Origin: AV80 sp035536995
GTDB taxonomy: Bacteria; Verrucomicrobiota; Verrucomicrobiia; Chthoniobacterales; UBA10450
Length of the DNA stretch: 64,000 nt
Reading direction: 5' to 3'
Assembly (NCBI GenBank): GCA_035536995.1
Contig: DATLNB010000079.1
Location: forward strand, 1 to 64,000
Position numbers and translations under genes: made by a program. Below, one piece after another: positions 48,635 through 57,933 of the stretch. The notes under the pieces are model-generated. The model was not told the DNA's origin. It searched no databases and was given only the letters and a program-made list of their open reading frames with translations. How positions within the stretch are numbered: the stretch's first letter is position 1; each line of letters starts with the position of its first letter.

Positions 48635-50170
48635 TCACTGCATAATCTCGCGCACGAACACGTTCAGCTGCCCATCCGCCTGTTTGCGCACTTCCGTAAT
48701 TTCGTAGGGCCGCGCCTCGTCTCTGGTCACAGTCGAGCCGCGGGTGGGCGGATTGTATCCGGCGGGATAATCGACCACGATGCGGAGGTTTTGCCCACCG
48801 CCCGCCAGCTTCAAGACGGCGTCGGTTATCCCGGTCTTCGGCCGGAGAACCGCGCGGTTGGACTCGGTAAAGTTGACGACGAACTGTCCCTTCAAATAAA
48901 CGCGTTCGCCGGCGAGCCCGCGATCCGCGAGGTCTTGAACGTCAGTCGTTGTGATTAAACGGCCGACCGGCATTTTGCCGGGCAAATACATCTTCCAGGT
49001 GCCGCCACCGGCCGTAGAGGCGAGCGCGTTCTCCGGAGCACTGGGCACAGGTGTCGCCGATGCGGCCGGCGCCGCGGGGGAAGTCACCGCAACCGCCGGT
49101 GGCGTGGCGGCTGGAGTCGGCGTCGGTTTGGCCGGAGAATTCTGCGCGACCATGGTGGGACTGCGCCCCGCTGTTGGCGAAGGCGTCGGTGTACCCTTCG
49201 GTTTTTTCTTGTCGCCCTTCGTCGGTTTTTCCGGCGACGGCGGCGGCGCAGGGGGCGGGGTCACGACCGCAACCTTCGGCTCTTCGATCTGCGCGGCAGG
49301 CTCGACGCGGATCAATTCGTTGGCTGGCGGCGGCGCCGGGGTTGGGGCGAGCCCTGCAACCGGTGCGTTTGTCGAAGGCGAACTCTTCTCGCGATAGCTT
49401 GCGTATTGGCCTTCGGCGGCCTTGCGCGCGTCGTCTTTGTAAAGCGGCCAGCCGGGCTCGAGATTCAGGTCGAGCGGTGGCTCCAGTGAAAATGTGCCGG
49501 GGCCGCGAGTTACTGTGTATCGGCCGTAAAGCAACGGCACCGTCGTGATCAGCATGCGACCGTCGGCGAGGCGTTCGGCGTGAATCACAGCCGACAGGTC
49601 ATGGGTGCGTTCGAGCTTCAGCTCCAACCCGGGCACAAGCGTCTGTTTCATCAACGGCAACGCCTGTGGGTCCGCCGGATAAACGTGTTCCATCAGCAAT
49701 TCCCCGTGATCCACCGCGTTGGTTAGCGCGACCATCCCGGAAAGGAACACGTCGTCCGGGGTCAGCTCACGCGCCTGCATGATGTTGAACCGGCCGATCA
49801 CGTACGGAACCAGGCCGCGAACGTGCTGAAAATTGCGGATGTAATTTCTGGCCAACTCGGCGTTCGCGTGGGCCAGCTCAGTCGGGCTCATCGCGATGTA
49901 GCGATCGTAGAGTTGTTTCGAGGTGAGAAATTCGCCGGCTGGCGCGGCGGTCAGCTCGAAGCGTTTGGCGGGCTCAATCTTGTTGAGCTTCTTCAGAATA
50001 CGGTAGCTCTGGGGCCGTTCCGGTTGCCAGAAGATGTAAAAACTTCCGAGCCAGGCGGCGAAGGCAAACCCGGTCAGGAGAAGGATGGCAATCGACCACG
50101 CAAAAAGGTTGGTCTTCTTGCCGCGTGGCCTCCCGTAGCCTTCGTCGTAACGAATGTAATCCCGGGCCAT
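48635..50170 (-). CDS. Large single-pass membrane protein with Pro/Ala/Thr-rich linker
   Basis: A 511-residue protein. A transmembrane helix near the N-terminus (FAWSIAILLLTGFAFAAWLGSFYIF) is followed by a ~190-residue conserved-looking domain (ELTAAPAGEFLTSKQLYDRYIAMSPTELAHANAELARNYIRNF...GRYTVTRGPGTFSLEPPL), a ~130-residue low-complexity Pro/Ala/Thr linker, and a C-terminal ~120-residue domain (KMYLPGKMPVGRLITTTDVQDLADRGLAGERVYLKGQFVV). Family not recognised; possibly lineage-specific envelope protein. Confidence 0.8.
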   Translation of the reverse strand: MARDYIRYDEGYGRPRGKKTNLFAWSIAILLLTGFAFAAWLGSFYIFWQPERPQSYRILKKLNKIEPAKRFELTAAPAGEFLTSKQLYDRYIAMSPTELAHANAELARNYIRNFQHVRGLVPYVIGRFNIMQARELTPDDVFLSGMVALTNAVDHGELLMEHVYPADPQALPLMKQTLVPGLELKLERTHDLSAVIHAERLADGRMLITTVPLLYGRYTVTRGPGTFSLEPPLDLNLEPGWPLYKDDARKAAEGQYASYREKSSPSTNAPVAGLAPTPAPPPANELIRVEPAAQIEEPKVAVVTPPPAPPPSPEKPTKGDKKKPKGTPTPSPTAGRSPTMVAQNSPAKPTPTPAATPPAVAVTSPAAPAASATPVPSAPENALASTAGGGTWKMYLPGKMPVGRLITTTDVQDLADRGLAGERVYLKGQFVVNFTESNRAVLRPKTGITDAVLKLAGGGQNLRIVVDYPAGYNPPTRGSTVTRDEARPYEITEVRKQADGQLNVFVREIMQ

Positions 50171-50196
50171 CTAAGCGGGTCTGCCGCGATCCGTTT

Positions 50197-50532
50197 TCAA
50201 GCCGGGCGCGCTGCTTCGAAAGAGGTTCCGCAACCGCAGGTCCGGGCAGCGTTCGGATTCTCAATGTGAAAACCGGCGCCGGTCAGGCCGTCACGGTAAT
50301 CCAGGACGGACCCCCGCAAGTAATCCGCGCTCTCGGAATCGACAAAAAACTCGACGCCGTCGCGGGCCACGATTTCGTCGCCCGGTAGTTGGGTCCCGAG
50401 AGACATTTCGTATTGGAGCCCGGAGCAACCGCCCTTGGAAATACCGACCCGCAGCCCCCTGGCCTCGGTCTCGGGGCGTGATTCGAGGAGGGTGCGCAGC
50501 TGGCGGACAGCGTTATCCGTCACGGTAATCAT
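50197..50532 (-). CDS. A-type iron-sulfur carrier (IscA/ErpA-like)
   Basis: A 111-residue HesB/IscA-family protein. The three conserved cysteines are in SKGGCSGLQYEM and ARTCGCGTSF. It carries Fe-S clusters to apoproteins. The ATG MITVTDNAVRQLRTLLE is the canonical start. It is divergent from mutL with only 64 bp between starts. Confidence 0.93.
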   Translation of the reverse strand: MITVTDNAVRQLRTLLESRPETEARGLRVGISKGGCSGLQYEMSLGTQLPGDEIVARDGVEFFVDSESADYLRGSVLDYRDGLTGAGFHIENPNAARTCGCGTSFEAARPA

Positions 50533-50596
50533 CGGTCGTGCGAAACTATCGTTTTCCTTCGCAATCGCAAATCGCGCCCGTAAAATTGAAAATCCG

Positions 50597-52447
50597 ATGA
50601 GCCGCATTCGCCTGTTGCCGGAGATTCTCGCTAGCCAGGTCGCGGCCGGGGAGGTGGTCGAGCGTCCCGCCTCGGTTGTAAAAGAACTGGTCGAGAACAG
50701 TATCGACGCCGGGGCGCGCCGGATCGAGGTCAGCATTCGCCGCGGCGGGATCTCGGTTATCCGGGTGGTGGACGACGGCTGCGGCATGGACCGCGACGAC
50801 GCCCTCCTTTCCCTGGAACGCCATGCCACGAGCAAAATCAGGACAGCGAACGATCTGGCGGCCATTGCGACCCTCGGTTTCCGCGGGGAAGCGTTGCCGA
50901 GCATTGCCAGCGTCTCGCGCTTCCGGTTGACGACCCGGGAACCGGAAGCAGTCGCCGGGTCGGAAATAATCGTCGCGGGCGGAAAGATCGAGACCGTCCG
51001 CGATGGCGGCGAAGCGCCCGGAACGCAGATCGAAGTGCGCTCTCTCTTCTATAATCTTCCGGCGCGCCGGAAATTTTTACGATCTGAGAACACGGAAAGC
51101 CGCAACATCGAGCATCAGCTCCATCTCCAGGCGATCGGTCATCCATCTATCGCGTTCGTTTATGTCCGCGACGAGCGGGTCGTCTTTCAACTGCCCGCCG
51201 CAGCGAGCTTGTCCGAGCGGATCAGGGACCTGCACGGCAGGGAGCTGGTCGACCGGTTGTTGCCGGTTGAGGAGCGAACGGGCGCCGCGATCCGGATTCA
51301 CGGTTTGATTGGGCAGGCCGGAGTGAGCCGGCCGACTCGCGCCCAGCAGCTGGTCTTCGTGAACGGGCGCGCGGTCGAGAACGCGGTCCTGACGGCAGGA
51401 TTGCGCGAGGGTTATCACACTGCGCTAATGAAGGGCCAGTTCCCGGTCACCTTTCTCTTTCTAGATCTCGACCCGGCGGCGGTGGACGTGAACGTGCATC
51501 CGGCGAAGAGAGAAGTGCGGTTCCGCGATCCCAATTCGGTCCGTGAAGCGATCGTCCGGACGATCCGGCAGACGCTGGAGAGCGGCCGGGAAGAATGGCA
51601 ACAGCAATTCCGGGCGCCGACGCCTGTAGCCGGGATCGCCGATCCCGGCCGAGTTCCGGCGTCGATTCCTACCCCGCCGACCGCAGCCACAGGGCCGGGA
51701 TTACCGATCCCAGCTACAACGGGATCATCGATCCCGGCTACAACGATCCCGGCTACAACGGAGCAGCTTCATTCTTTTCAGCCGTCGCCTAACGAGTTCT
51801 CCACAACAGCCGTTTCGCCCGCCTCAAATTGGAACGACCAACAGCAACTCGAAACACCGGGCCGGTCGCGCCATTTCCAGATCATCGGTGTTTTGAACAA
51901 GCTTTATGTCCTGATGGAAAACGAGGAAGGGCTGGTCCTGGTGGACCAGCATGCGGCCCACGAGCGCATTCTCTTCGAAGAACTCCGGCGCCGGATGGAA
52001 GAGCAGGGGGTTCCTTCCCAGCGTCTGCTGCTCGCGCAAACCATGGAGCTGGCGCCCCGGGACGCGGAATGGGTCGAGCGGAACGTCGCGACTTTGCAAA
52101 AGATGGGAATCGGGATCGAGTCGTTCGGCCCGAACGCATTCAAGATCGACAGCTTGCCGACCTTTCTCGACGTGTCCGATCCGGTCATCTTCGTCATGAA
52201 GGTGATTGACGGTTTGAAGAGCGCGAGCAACGGCAGCTCGCCGATGCGGCTCGGCGAAGAAATGATCGCGAAGACGGTGTGCCGTCATGCAGTGAAGGCG
52301 AACGATCCGCTCCGGTACCTGGAGGTGGAAAAATTGATCACCGATCTGCTCGAATGCGACCTGCCTTACTGCTGCCCGCACGGCCGGCCGACAATGATCC
52401 AGATTTCGCACTCGGAGCTGGAGAAGAAGTTCGGCAGGAAGGTGTAG
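50597..52447 (+). CDS. mutL: DNA mismatch repair protein MutL
   Basis: A 616-residue GHKL ATPase with LASQVAAGEVVERPASVVKELVENSIDAGA, DDGCGMDRDD and GFRGEALPSIASVSRF in the N-terminal half, and a C-terminal dimerisation/endonuclease domain with DQHAAHERILFEEL, KTVCRHAVKANDPL and CPHGRPT, the motif set of the nicking MutL. The linker around residues 344-390 (PVAGIADPGRVP... GSSIPATTIPATT) is encoded by REP hairpins inserted in frame, so it is repetitive and probably disordered. No mutS is adjacent. Confidence 0.96.
   Translation: MSRIRLLPEILASQVAAGEVVERPASVVKELVENSIDAGARRIEVSIRRGGISVIRVVDDGCGMDRDDALLSLERHATSKIRTANDLAAIATLGFRGEALPSIASVSRFRLTTREPEAVAGSEIIVAGGKIETVRDGGEAPGTQIEVRSLFYNLPARRKFLRSENTESRNIEHQLHLQAIGHPSIAFVYVRDERVVFQLPAAASLSERIRDLHGRELVDRLLPVEERTGAAIRIHGLIGQAGVSRPTRAQQLVFVNGRAVENAVLTAGLREGYHTALMKGQFPVTFLFLDLDPAAVDVNVHPAKREVRFRDPNSVREAIVRTIRQTLESGREEWQQQFRAPTPVAGIADPGRVPASIPTPPTAATGPGLPIPATTGSSIPATTIPATTEQLHSFQPSPNEFSTTAVSPASNWNDQQQLETPGRSRHFQIIGVLNKLYVLMENEEGLVLVDQHAAHERILFEELRRRMEEQGVPSQRLLLAQTMELAPRDAEWVERNVATLQKMGIGIESFGPNAFKIDSLPTFLDVSDPVIFVMKVIDGLKSASNGSSPMRLGEEMIAKTVCRHAVKANDPLRYLEVEKLITDLLECDLPYCCPHGRPTMIQISHSELEKKFGRKV
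51626..51756. repeat. REP hairpins inside the mutL coding sequence
   Basis: GTAG (51626), CCGGGATC, GCC, GATCCCGG; then an inverted copy CCGGGAT...ATCCCAG, CTAC (51695-51717); then GGGATC, ATC, GATCCC, GG, CTAC (51721-51741); then GATCCCGGCTAC again at 51745. They have the GTAG/CTAC heads of intergenic REPs. Confidence 0.85.
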
Positions 52448-52505
52448 GCGCCCTTCGGCGCGTGAATCGAGATTCGTGAATCGTGAATCGGAAGATTGCG
52501 GTCGA

Positions 52506-53504
52506 TTACCGCCAGTATTTCGAGATCAACTCTTTGATTTCGGGACTTTGGAGTCGGTAATTCTCCTCATGGTGATGCGGAATCTCCGGGAACCATTTCC
52601 ACCAGAACATCCCCGCCAGGAAAGAATGGCGCGACGGTAACTGGAGCGCGGCATCGATGCAGCGTTTCTGAATTTCCGTTGCGTTCTCGCCTCCGGTCTT
52701 GAAAGCCCACGGCTCGGCCGCGGCCCGGGCACTTTCGTTGTAACCGATTTCCACGAAAAGAAACTGCTTCCCGTTTTGCTTCGAGAATTTTTCGAGCTCG
52801 GCGGACTGCTTTTCCCAACCGGCGGCGATCTCCGCCCCGCTGGGATCGGTCGCTTTCGACAGCGGGAAGTAGGCGAGGACTCCAATGTAATCGAGCGCGT
52901 CCCAGAATTTGACGTTCTGATATTCGTTCCAATTCGCTCCGTAAGTGACCTTGCCGCGGTAAACGCCGCGCACCGCCGCGATGATCTTGCGCCAGCGCTC
53001 TTCATGTTTCTGCGGATAGGTAAACTCGAGGCCGACGCAGAAAATCTCCGCGTGCTCGGATTCGGCCAGCGCCGCCATCTGGACGATCCAGGTTTCGTAC
53101 TCCGAATAGAAGCGATCCCATTCCTCGGGCGTAACGAAATTGATTTCGCCCCGCCAGCTGAACTTGGTTCCCCAATAAGCGATGTGCGGGATCAACATGA
53201 CCGAGAGGCCGCGCTCGTAGGCCCAGCGCAGCGGAGTCGTGATATGCGTGGTGCTGGACCCGGCCCGGCGGCTGGTGACGACGTGGCCGTCCTCCCGGAT
53301 CTGGGCGTAGGGATGAATCGCAATGCTGTTCACGCCTAACGACTTCAGTTCATCGAGCGTGTGTCTCATCTCGGGGCTTTGCCATTCGATTCCCCAGGTT
53401 TGGCAGGAGACCGTCATTCCCTTGTAGAACGGCGGCGCAGCCTCAGCCGCGAGCCCGGAAAGGGCCGCCGTGGTCAGCGCCAGCAAGGCAGGAACGACGC
53501 GCAT
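52506..53504 (-). CDS. Exported glycoside hydrolase, GH113-like
   Basis: A 332-residue protein with a signal peptide (MRVVPALLALTTAALSGLAAEA) and a TIM-barrel: GMTVSCQTWGIEWQSPE, LKSLGVNSIAIHPYAQI, RWAYERGLSVMLIPHIAYW, FCVGLEFTYPQKHEE, and KQFLFVEIGYNESARAA. The two glutamates at strand ends (GLEFT and VEIGY) are plausible acid/base and nucleophile. The outline matches GH113 beta-mannanases and relatives. Longer in-frame extension upstream lies in the gmd gene region and is rejected. Confidence 0.82.
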   Translation of the reverse strand: MRVVPALLALTTAALSGLAAEAAPPFYKGMTVSCQTWGIEWQSPEMRHTLDELKSLGVNSIAIHPYAQIREDGHVVTSRRAGSSTTHITTPLRWAYERGLSVMLIPHIAYWGTKFSWRGEINFVTPEEWDRFYSEYETWIVQMAALAESEHAEIFCVGLEFTYPQKHEERWRKIIAAVRGVYRGKVTYGANWNEYQNVKFWDALDYIGVLAYFPLSKATDPSGAEIAAGWEKQSAELEKFSKQNGKQFLFVEIGYNESARAAAEPWAFKTGGENATEIQKRCIDAALQLPSRHSFLAGMFWWKWFPEIPHHHEENYRLQSPEIKELISKYWR

Positions 53505-53582
53505 CGGGAGATTTAACACCGACGTTCTTCCTTGTGCGAGATGAACGCTTCGTAGATTGGTGTTGCCGACGTTTCCCAACGC

Positions 53583-54584
53583 ATGCCCGAAAATAAAACC
53601 GCGCTCATTACCGGCATCACCGGCCAGGACGGCTCCTATTTGACCGAGCTCCTCCTCGAAAAAGGGTACGCGGTCCACGGCGTGGTCCGGCGAACCAGCA
53701 ACCTGTTGCGTTCGCGGATCGAACATCTCCGGGGGAACGGCTCTGTTTACGACAAGTCGCTCTTTTTGCATTACGGCGATCTGTCGGACGGGACGACCTT
53801 GCGGCGCATCTTCGCCGAGGTGAAGCCGTCCGAGATATATCATCTGGCCGGCCAAAGCCATGTTGGGCTGAGCTTCGAAATTCCGGAATCGACCTGCGAG
53901 GAAGTGGGAATGGCGACGCTTCGCCTGCTGGAAATCGCGCGCGATCAGCCAGGCCCGGTAAAGTTTTATCACGCATCGAGCTCGGAGATTTTTGGCAGCG
54001 CGGTGGAGTCGCCGCAGACCGAGATGACTCCGGTCCGGCCCGCCAGCCCGTATGGTTGCGCAAAGGCTTTCGCGACCCAGCTGGCCCGGGTTTACCGCGA
54101 ATCCTACGGGTTGTTCGTCTGCAACGGCATTCTCTACAACCATGAGTCCCCCCGGCGCGGCGAGAATTTCGTGACTCGCAAGATTGCGCGAGCTGCGGCC
54201 CGGATTGCGCGCGGCCTCGACCAGGAATTGTCCCTTGGAAGTCTGGAGAGCCGGCGGGATTGGGGCCGGGCCCAGGATTATGTCGTGGCCATGTGGCTCA
54301 TGCTCCAACAGGACAAGCCCGACGACTACGTAGTCGCCACGGGTGAGACCCATTCCGTTCGCGATTTCGTGGAAGCGGCGTTCGCGGTGGTGAATTTGCC
54401 CTCCGAAAAATATGTCAGGCGGAACCCAGCGTTCGACCGGCCAAGCGACCCGGCCCGCCTGGTAGGATCGCCGGCAAAAATCAAGGCAGCCACCGGCTGG
54501 GAGCCGCGCGGTTCGTTCGAGGATCTCGTTCGCGAAATGGTGGAAGCGGAGCTCGCGGAGATCGATGCCGGTGCGGAAGGCTAA
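53583..54584 (+). CDS. gmd: GDP-mannose 4,6-dehydratase
   Basis: A 333-residue short-chain dehydrogenase-type enzyme that makes GDP-4-keto-6-deoxymannose, precursor of fucose, rhamnose or perosamine. NADP motif ITGITGQDGSYLTELLLEKG, catalytic SSSEIFG and YGCAKAFATQ, with NHESPRRGENFVTRKI typical of GMD. Followed by uppP six bases after its stop, an operon. It is the first gene of a small cell-envelope group. Confidence 0.93.
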   Translation: MPENKTALITGITGQDGSYLTELLLEKGYAVHGVVRRTSNLLRSRIEHLRGNGSVYDKSLFLHYGDLSDGTTLRRIFAEVKPSEIYHLAGQSHVGLSFEIPESTCEEVGMATLRLLEIARDQPGPVKFYHASSSEIFGSAVESPQTEMTPVRPASPYGCAKAFATQLARVYRESYGLFVCNGILYNHESPRRGENFVTRKIARAAARIARGLDQELSLGSLESRRDWGRAQDYVVAMWLMLQQDKPDDYVVATGETHSVRDFVEAAFAVVNLPSEKYVRRNPAFDRPSDPARLVGSPAKIKAATGWEPRGSFEDLVREMVEAELAEIDAGAEG

Positions 54585-54589
54585 TCAAT

Positions 54590-55456
54590 ATGAATGACTT
54601 TCTTATTTCGTTTGTGCTCGGGGTTGTGGAAGGCCTGACGGAATTCCTCCCGATCAGCTCGACCGCGCATTTGCGGATCGTAGAGGCGCTCTTCGGTTTC
54701 AACCTCCAGGACAGTTTTTGGAAGATGTACACGATCGTCATTCAGCTCGGCGCGATCCTGGCCCTGCCCGTTTATTTCTGGAACCGGATCCTGAAGTTTC
54801 TTTCGACTTTCCCGCGCGGTGAAAACGGAAACCGAAATCTCCTGAACCATCCGGTAAGCCTGACCCTGATTGCGTTCGTGGTCACGGCGGTGCCCTCCTA
54901 CCTGTTGAAAAAGCAGATCGGTCAGAACCTCGAAAGCCTCAGTGTGATGGCGTGGGCGCTGTTGCTCGGCGGCATCGTCATGTGGATTGTGGACGCGCTC
55001 TGCCGCCATCCGAGGACCGACCAGGTGGAAGAGATGACCCTGCCGCAGGCGATTTGGATTGGTGCTGTCCAAGTCTTGTCAGCTGTATTTCCGGGAACGT
55101 CGCGGTCGATGTCCACGATCGCCGCTGGACAAACCGCGGGGCTCTCGCGCTCGGCCGCCCTGGAATTCTCCTTTTTCCTCTCGATGCCGACCATGGTTGT
55201 TGCGACGGGTTACGATCTATTGAAAACGATCCGGCCGCGTCACGATGTGTCGGAAGCCGGGCTCGCCCCGGTCACGATGGACGCGCATGGCTGGATCGTG
55301 CTCGCAATCGGATTTGTCGTTTCGTTTGTGGTGGCGCTCGGGGTCGTTGCCTGGTTTATGCGCTGGGTCCGGGCGCGCGGCTTCGCCCCATTCGCGATCT
55401 ACCGGATCGTTTTCGGGATCATCCTCCTTGTCTTGATTTATCGCGGCGCCATTTAA
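54590..55456 (+). CDS. uppP: Undecaprenyl-diphosphatase
   Basis: A 288-residue membrane protein that recycles undecaprenyl pyrophosphate to the monophosphate on the periplasmic face. Motifs: GVVEGLTEFLPISSTAHL and the PGTSRS box in VFPGTSRSMSTIAAG, both conserved in BacA/UppP. Eight or so hydrophobic helices. Likely co-transcribed with gmd. Confidence 0.95.
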   Translation: MNDFLISFVLGVVEGLTEFLPISSTAHLRIVEALFGFNLQDSFWKMYTIVIQLGAILALPVYFWNRILKFLSTFPRGENGNRNLLNHPVSLTLIAFVVTAVPSYLLKKQIGQNLESLSVMAWALLLGGIVMWIVDALCRHPRTDQVEEMTLPQAIWIGAVQVLSAVFPGTSRSMSTIAAGQTAGLSRSAALEFSFFLSMPTMVVATGYDLLKTIRPRHDVSEAGLAPVTMDAHGWIVLAIGFVVSFVVALGVVAWFMRWVRARGFAPFAIYRIVFGIILLVLIYRGAI

Positions 55457-55607
55457 GGCGGAGCAATGGACCCGAACGCGAGTGCCGCGGCGCAGATTCC
55501 CGCTGCCCATCGTGTGATTCGGCCGGCCCAGACGCAATAAGTCCGGGGATTATTTAGAAACGAACGCTTGCCACGGCCCCTGGCAATGTTCTACAAAGGG
55601 CGCTCGC

Positions 55608-57458
55608 ATGTCCCGTAAGGCCCTGTCGTCGCTCATCTTCTCGCTCGCGCTGCTCGCGCCGCTCGCGCCGTTATCGGCCCAGGAAATCTTCGTTCCACGC
55701 GAATTAAAGGCGCAGGCTGTCCATCCGCCGGCGACCAAGGAAGCCGTTGCGGAGACCAAGCCGGCGAAGCCGAAGGAAATCGTTCGCCGGGCGGAAGCCG
55801 TCACCGAGTCCGACCTGAAAGCCCCTGAGAAAAAGTCCGCGCCTGTCACCGCTGAGGCTGCCAAGCCGAAGGCTCAGAAAACCGAAGTTATCGCCACGAA
55901 AGTCGAGAAGACGGTTGCCGCGAAAGAGAAAGCGGCGCCACCGGGGCCTGCCAAGGTGGAAAAACCGGCCGTCGTTTCCGTTGAAACCGCTCCAAAGAAA
56001 GTCGCCAAAGCTGAGACTGTGAAGCCTGAGCCCGCGAAGGAGAAGACCGAGAAGCCAAAGGCGGTTGCGAAGACCGAAGCAGCTTCGGACGATGCGGTCG
56101 CTACCATCAAGGTCGAAAAGGCGCCGGCCCCCAAGGTTGCGGCGAAGACGGAAACCGCCAAGCCTGAACCGAAGAAGGAGAAGGCGGTCGCTGACGTGCC
56201 GACGATCAAGATAGAGAAGGCCACCGCGGCGAAGGAGCCTGTTGCGCCCGCCAAGACGATTGCGAAAACGGAGCCGGCCAAGCCGGAGGCGGTAAAGGAG
56301 AAGTCGGAAAAGCCAGCTCCAGCCAAGGAGAAACCGTCGGTTGAAATCGCGGCAAAGAGCGGCCCTGCGAAGACTGAGACCGCCGTCGCGAAGACCGAAA
56401 AAGCTTCGCCTAAAGAGGAGTCCCGCAAAACGGCAGCCAAAAGCGATGGCGTTCAGATCGAGACGATCACGGCTAAGACCGAAAAGCCGGTGGTAAAGGA
56501 AAGGCCTGCGACCGTCGCGGTTACACCACCGCGAAAAACAGAAGAGAAAGTTGCGGCCGCGAAGGAAGAGCCGGTGAAAACGGCCGCCGCCAAAACGGAA
56601 CCGGCAAAACCTGCGGTCACCGTCGCGAAGACGGACAAGCCAGCCTCCGCAAAGGAGAAGCCCGCTACGACGGTGGCGAAGGCGGACCCGCCGTCCCCGC
56701 GGGAAGGCCCTGCTAATCCAGCCAAAATGTTACCCGTGAACTCGGAAGTCGTCGCTATCCCGTCACAAAAGGATGCGCCCCAGATTTTGCCCCCCGTTAC
56801 CGGCTCCCTCGACACCGGTCTCACCAAGATCGCGGACGGTTTCGATTTCCCGGTCGGAAAACCGGAAGCGGAAGGCTATTACAAAGCGCGTGGATTTCGC
56901 CCGGGCGGGCACGTTGGGGAAGATTGGGATGGCATCGGGGGTGGAGACACCGATATGCGGGACCCGATCTTCAGCATCGGCGACGGGATCGTGGTATTCG
57001 CCCGCGACGTTCATCTCGGCTGGGGCAACGTCATCATTGTTCGCCATGCCTACCGCGAGAACGGCAACGTAAAATACATCGATGCCCTTTACGGTCATCT
57101 CCACAACATGATGGTCAGCCGTGGCCAGCGCGTCACCCGCGGCCAGCAAATTGGCACAATGGGTAATGCCCATGGCCGCTACGATGCCCATCTCCATTTC
57201 GAGATCCGGAAAAACCTCGAGATCGGCATGAGCCGCTCAAAATTCCAAAAGAATTTCAGCAACTACTACGACCCGACCCAGTTCATCGCTTCCCACCGCC
57301 GGCTTTCCGGAGGCGGCTCGAATTACAAGGTCGCGATGAATACCTTCACTCACGACTGGATGTTCAAGTTCGATTCCAACCGGAATTTTCCGGCTCGGAA
57401 AAGGAGCACATCGGAGTCGTCCGCGGCTTTGCGCCGCGCCCTGACGAGCAATCGTTAG
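55608..57458 (+). CDS. Secreted M23 peptidase with long Lys/Ala/Pro/Glu-rich region
   Basis: A 616-residue protein with a signal peptide (SLIFSLALLAPLAPLSAQE). Residues ~35-385 are a low-complexity region rich in Lys, Ala, Pro, Glu and Thr with repeated KTE-A-KP units, probably a flexible, positively and negatively charged spacer through the peptidoglycan. The C-terminal domain is an LytM/M23 metallopeptidase: first zinc ligands in GHVGEDWDG (about His435) and the HLHFEIRK motif (about 528-530), likely cleaving peptidoglycan cross-bridges. A stop-codon-free extended repeat this long is prone to slippage. Confidence 0.87.
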   Translation: MSRKALSSLIFSLALLAPLAPLSAQEIFVPRELKAQAVHPPATKEAVAETKPAKPKEIVRRAEAVTESDLKAPEKKSAPVTAEAAKPKAQKTEVIATKVEKTVAAKEKAAPPGPAKVEKPAVVSVETAPKKVAKAETVKPEPAKEKTEKPKAVAKTEAASDDAVATIKVEKAPAPKVAAKTETAKPEPKKEKAVADVPTIKIEKATAAKEPVAPAKTIAKTEPAKPEAVKEKSEKPAPAKEKPSVEIAAKSGPAKTETAVAKTEKASPKEESRKTAAKSDGVQIETITAKTEKPVVKERPATVAVTPPRKTEEKVAAAKEEPVKTAAAKTEPAKPAVTVAKTDKPASAKEKPATTVAKADPPSPREGPANPAKMLPVNSEVVAIPSQKDAPQILPPVTGSLDTGLTKIADGFDFPVGKPEAEGYYKARGFRPGGHVGEDWDGIGGGDTDMRDPIFSIGDGIVVFARDVHLGWGNVIIVRHAYRENGNVKYIDALYGHLHNMMVSRGQRVTRGQQIGTMGNAHGRYDAHLHFEIRKNLEIGMSRSKFQKNFSNYYDPTQFIASHRRLSGGGSNYKVAMNTFTHDWMFKFDSNRNFPARKRSTSESSAALRRALTSNR

Positions 57459-57514
57459 CCGCAATTCGCTCGGTAGCGTTTCGGCCGTTCGAGCGAGCTG
57501 ACCGCGGCGCGGCC

Positions 57515-57667
57515 CTATATTTTCCCCAGGAGGGCGAGGATGAGGACGATCAGCAGGACCAGTCCGATCCCGCCAAAGGGATAATAGCCCCAGCCTGAGC
57601 TGTAACCCCAGCCCGGAAACGCTCCGACCAACAGGAGGATCAGGATAATCAGCAGGATAGTGCGCAT
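57515..57667 (-). CDS. DUF3309-type small membrane protein
   Basis: A 50-residue protein, too short for ordinary gene finding. Two hydrophobic segments (TILLIILILLLVGAFPGW and GIGLVLLIVLILALLGKI) flank a Gly/Tyr/Trp-rich turn (GYSSGWGYYPFGG). This arrangement is diagnostic for DUF3309. Function unknown; possibly stress-related as for similar small membrane proteins. Confidence 0.82.
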   Translation of the reverse strand: MRTILLIILILLLVGAFPGWGYSSGWGYYPFGGIGLVLLIVLILALLGKI

Positions 57668-57724
57668 GCCCGCGAGATTAGTTCCGCCGCTCTCGCGCTG
57701 ACAATGCTTATTTTCTCTTCCCCC

Positions 57725-57815
57725 TCATGCTCATGCTCCTGATCTTGCTCCTGATCCTGTTCTGACGGACACGCCGCTCACAGGATCAGGATCATGATCA
57801 GGATCACGAGCATGA
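57725..57815. repeat. Inverted repeat of CTCATG/CCTGATC units
   Basis: CTCATGCTCCTGATCTTGCT plus CCTGATCCTG on the left pairs with CAGGATCAGGATCATGATCA and GGATCACGAGCATG on the right, a ~90-bp imperfect hairpin of simple-sequence character ahead of purA. Confidence 0.75.
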
Positions 57816-57933
57816 ACGGAGGCAGTCCAAGGTGCCGAAATTTCCTTGCAGCCCCTCGTGCTCACCCTATTCTTTTGCGCAGTCCCGAATGTGTCCAGCC
57901 GGATGCGTCGGGACACTTTGTTGTTTTAGATTC

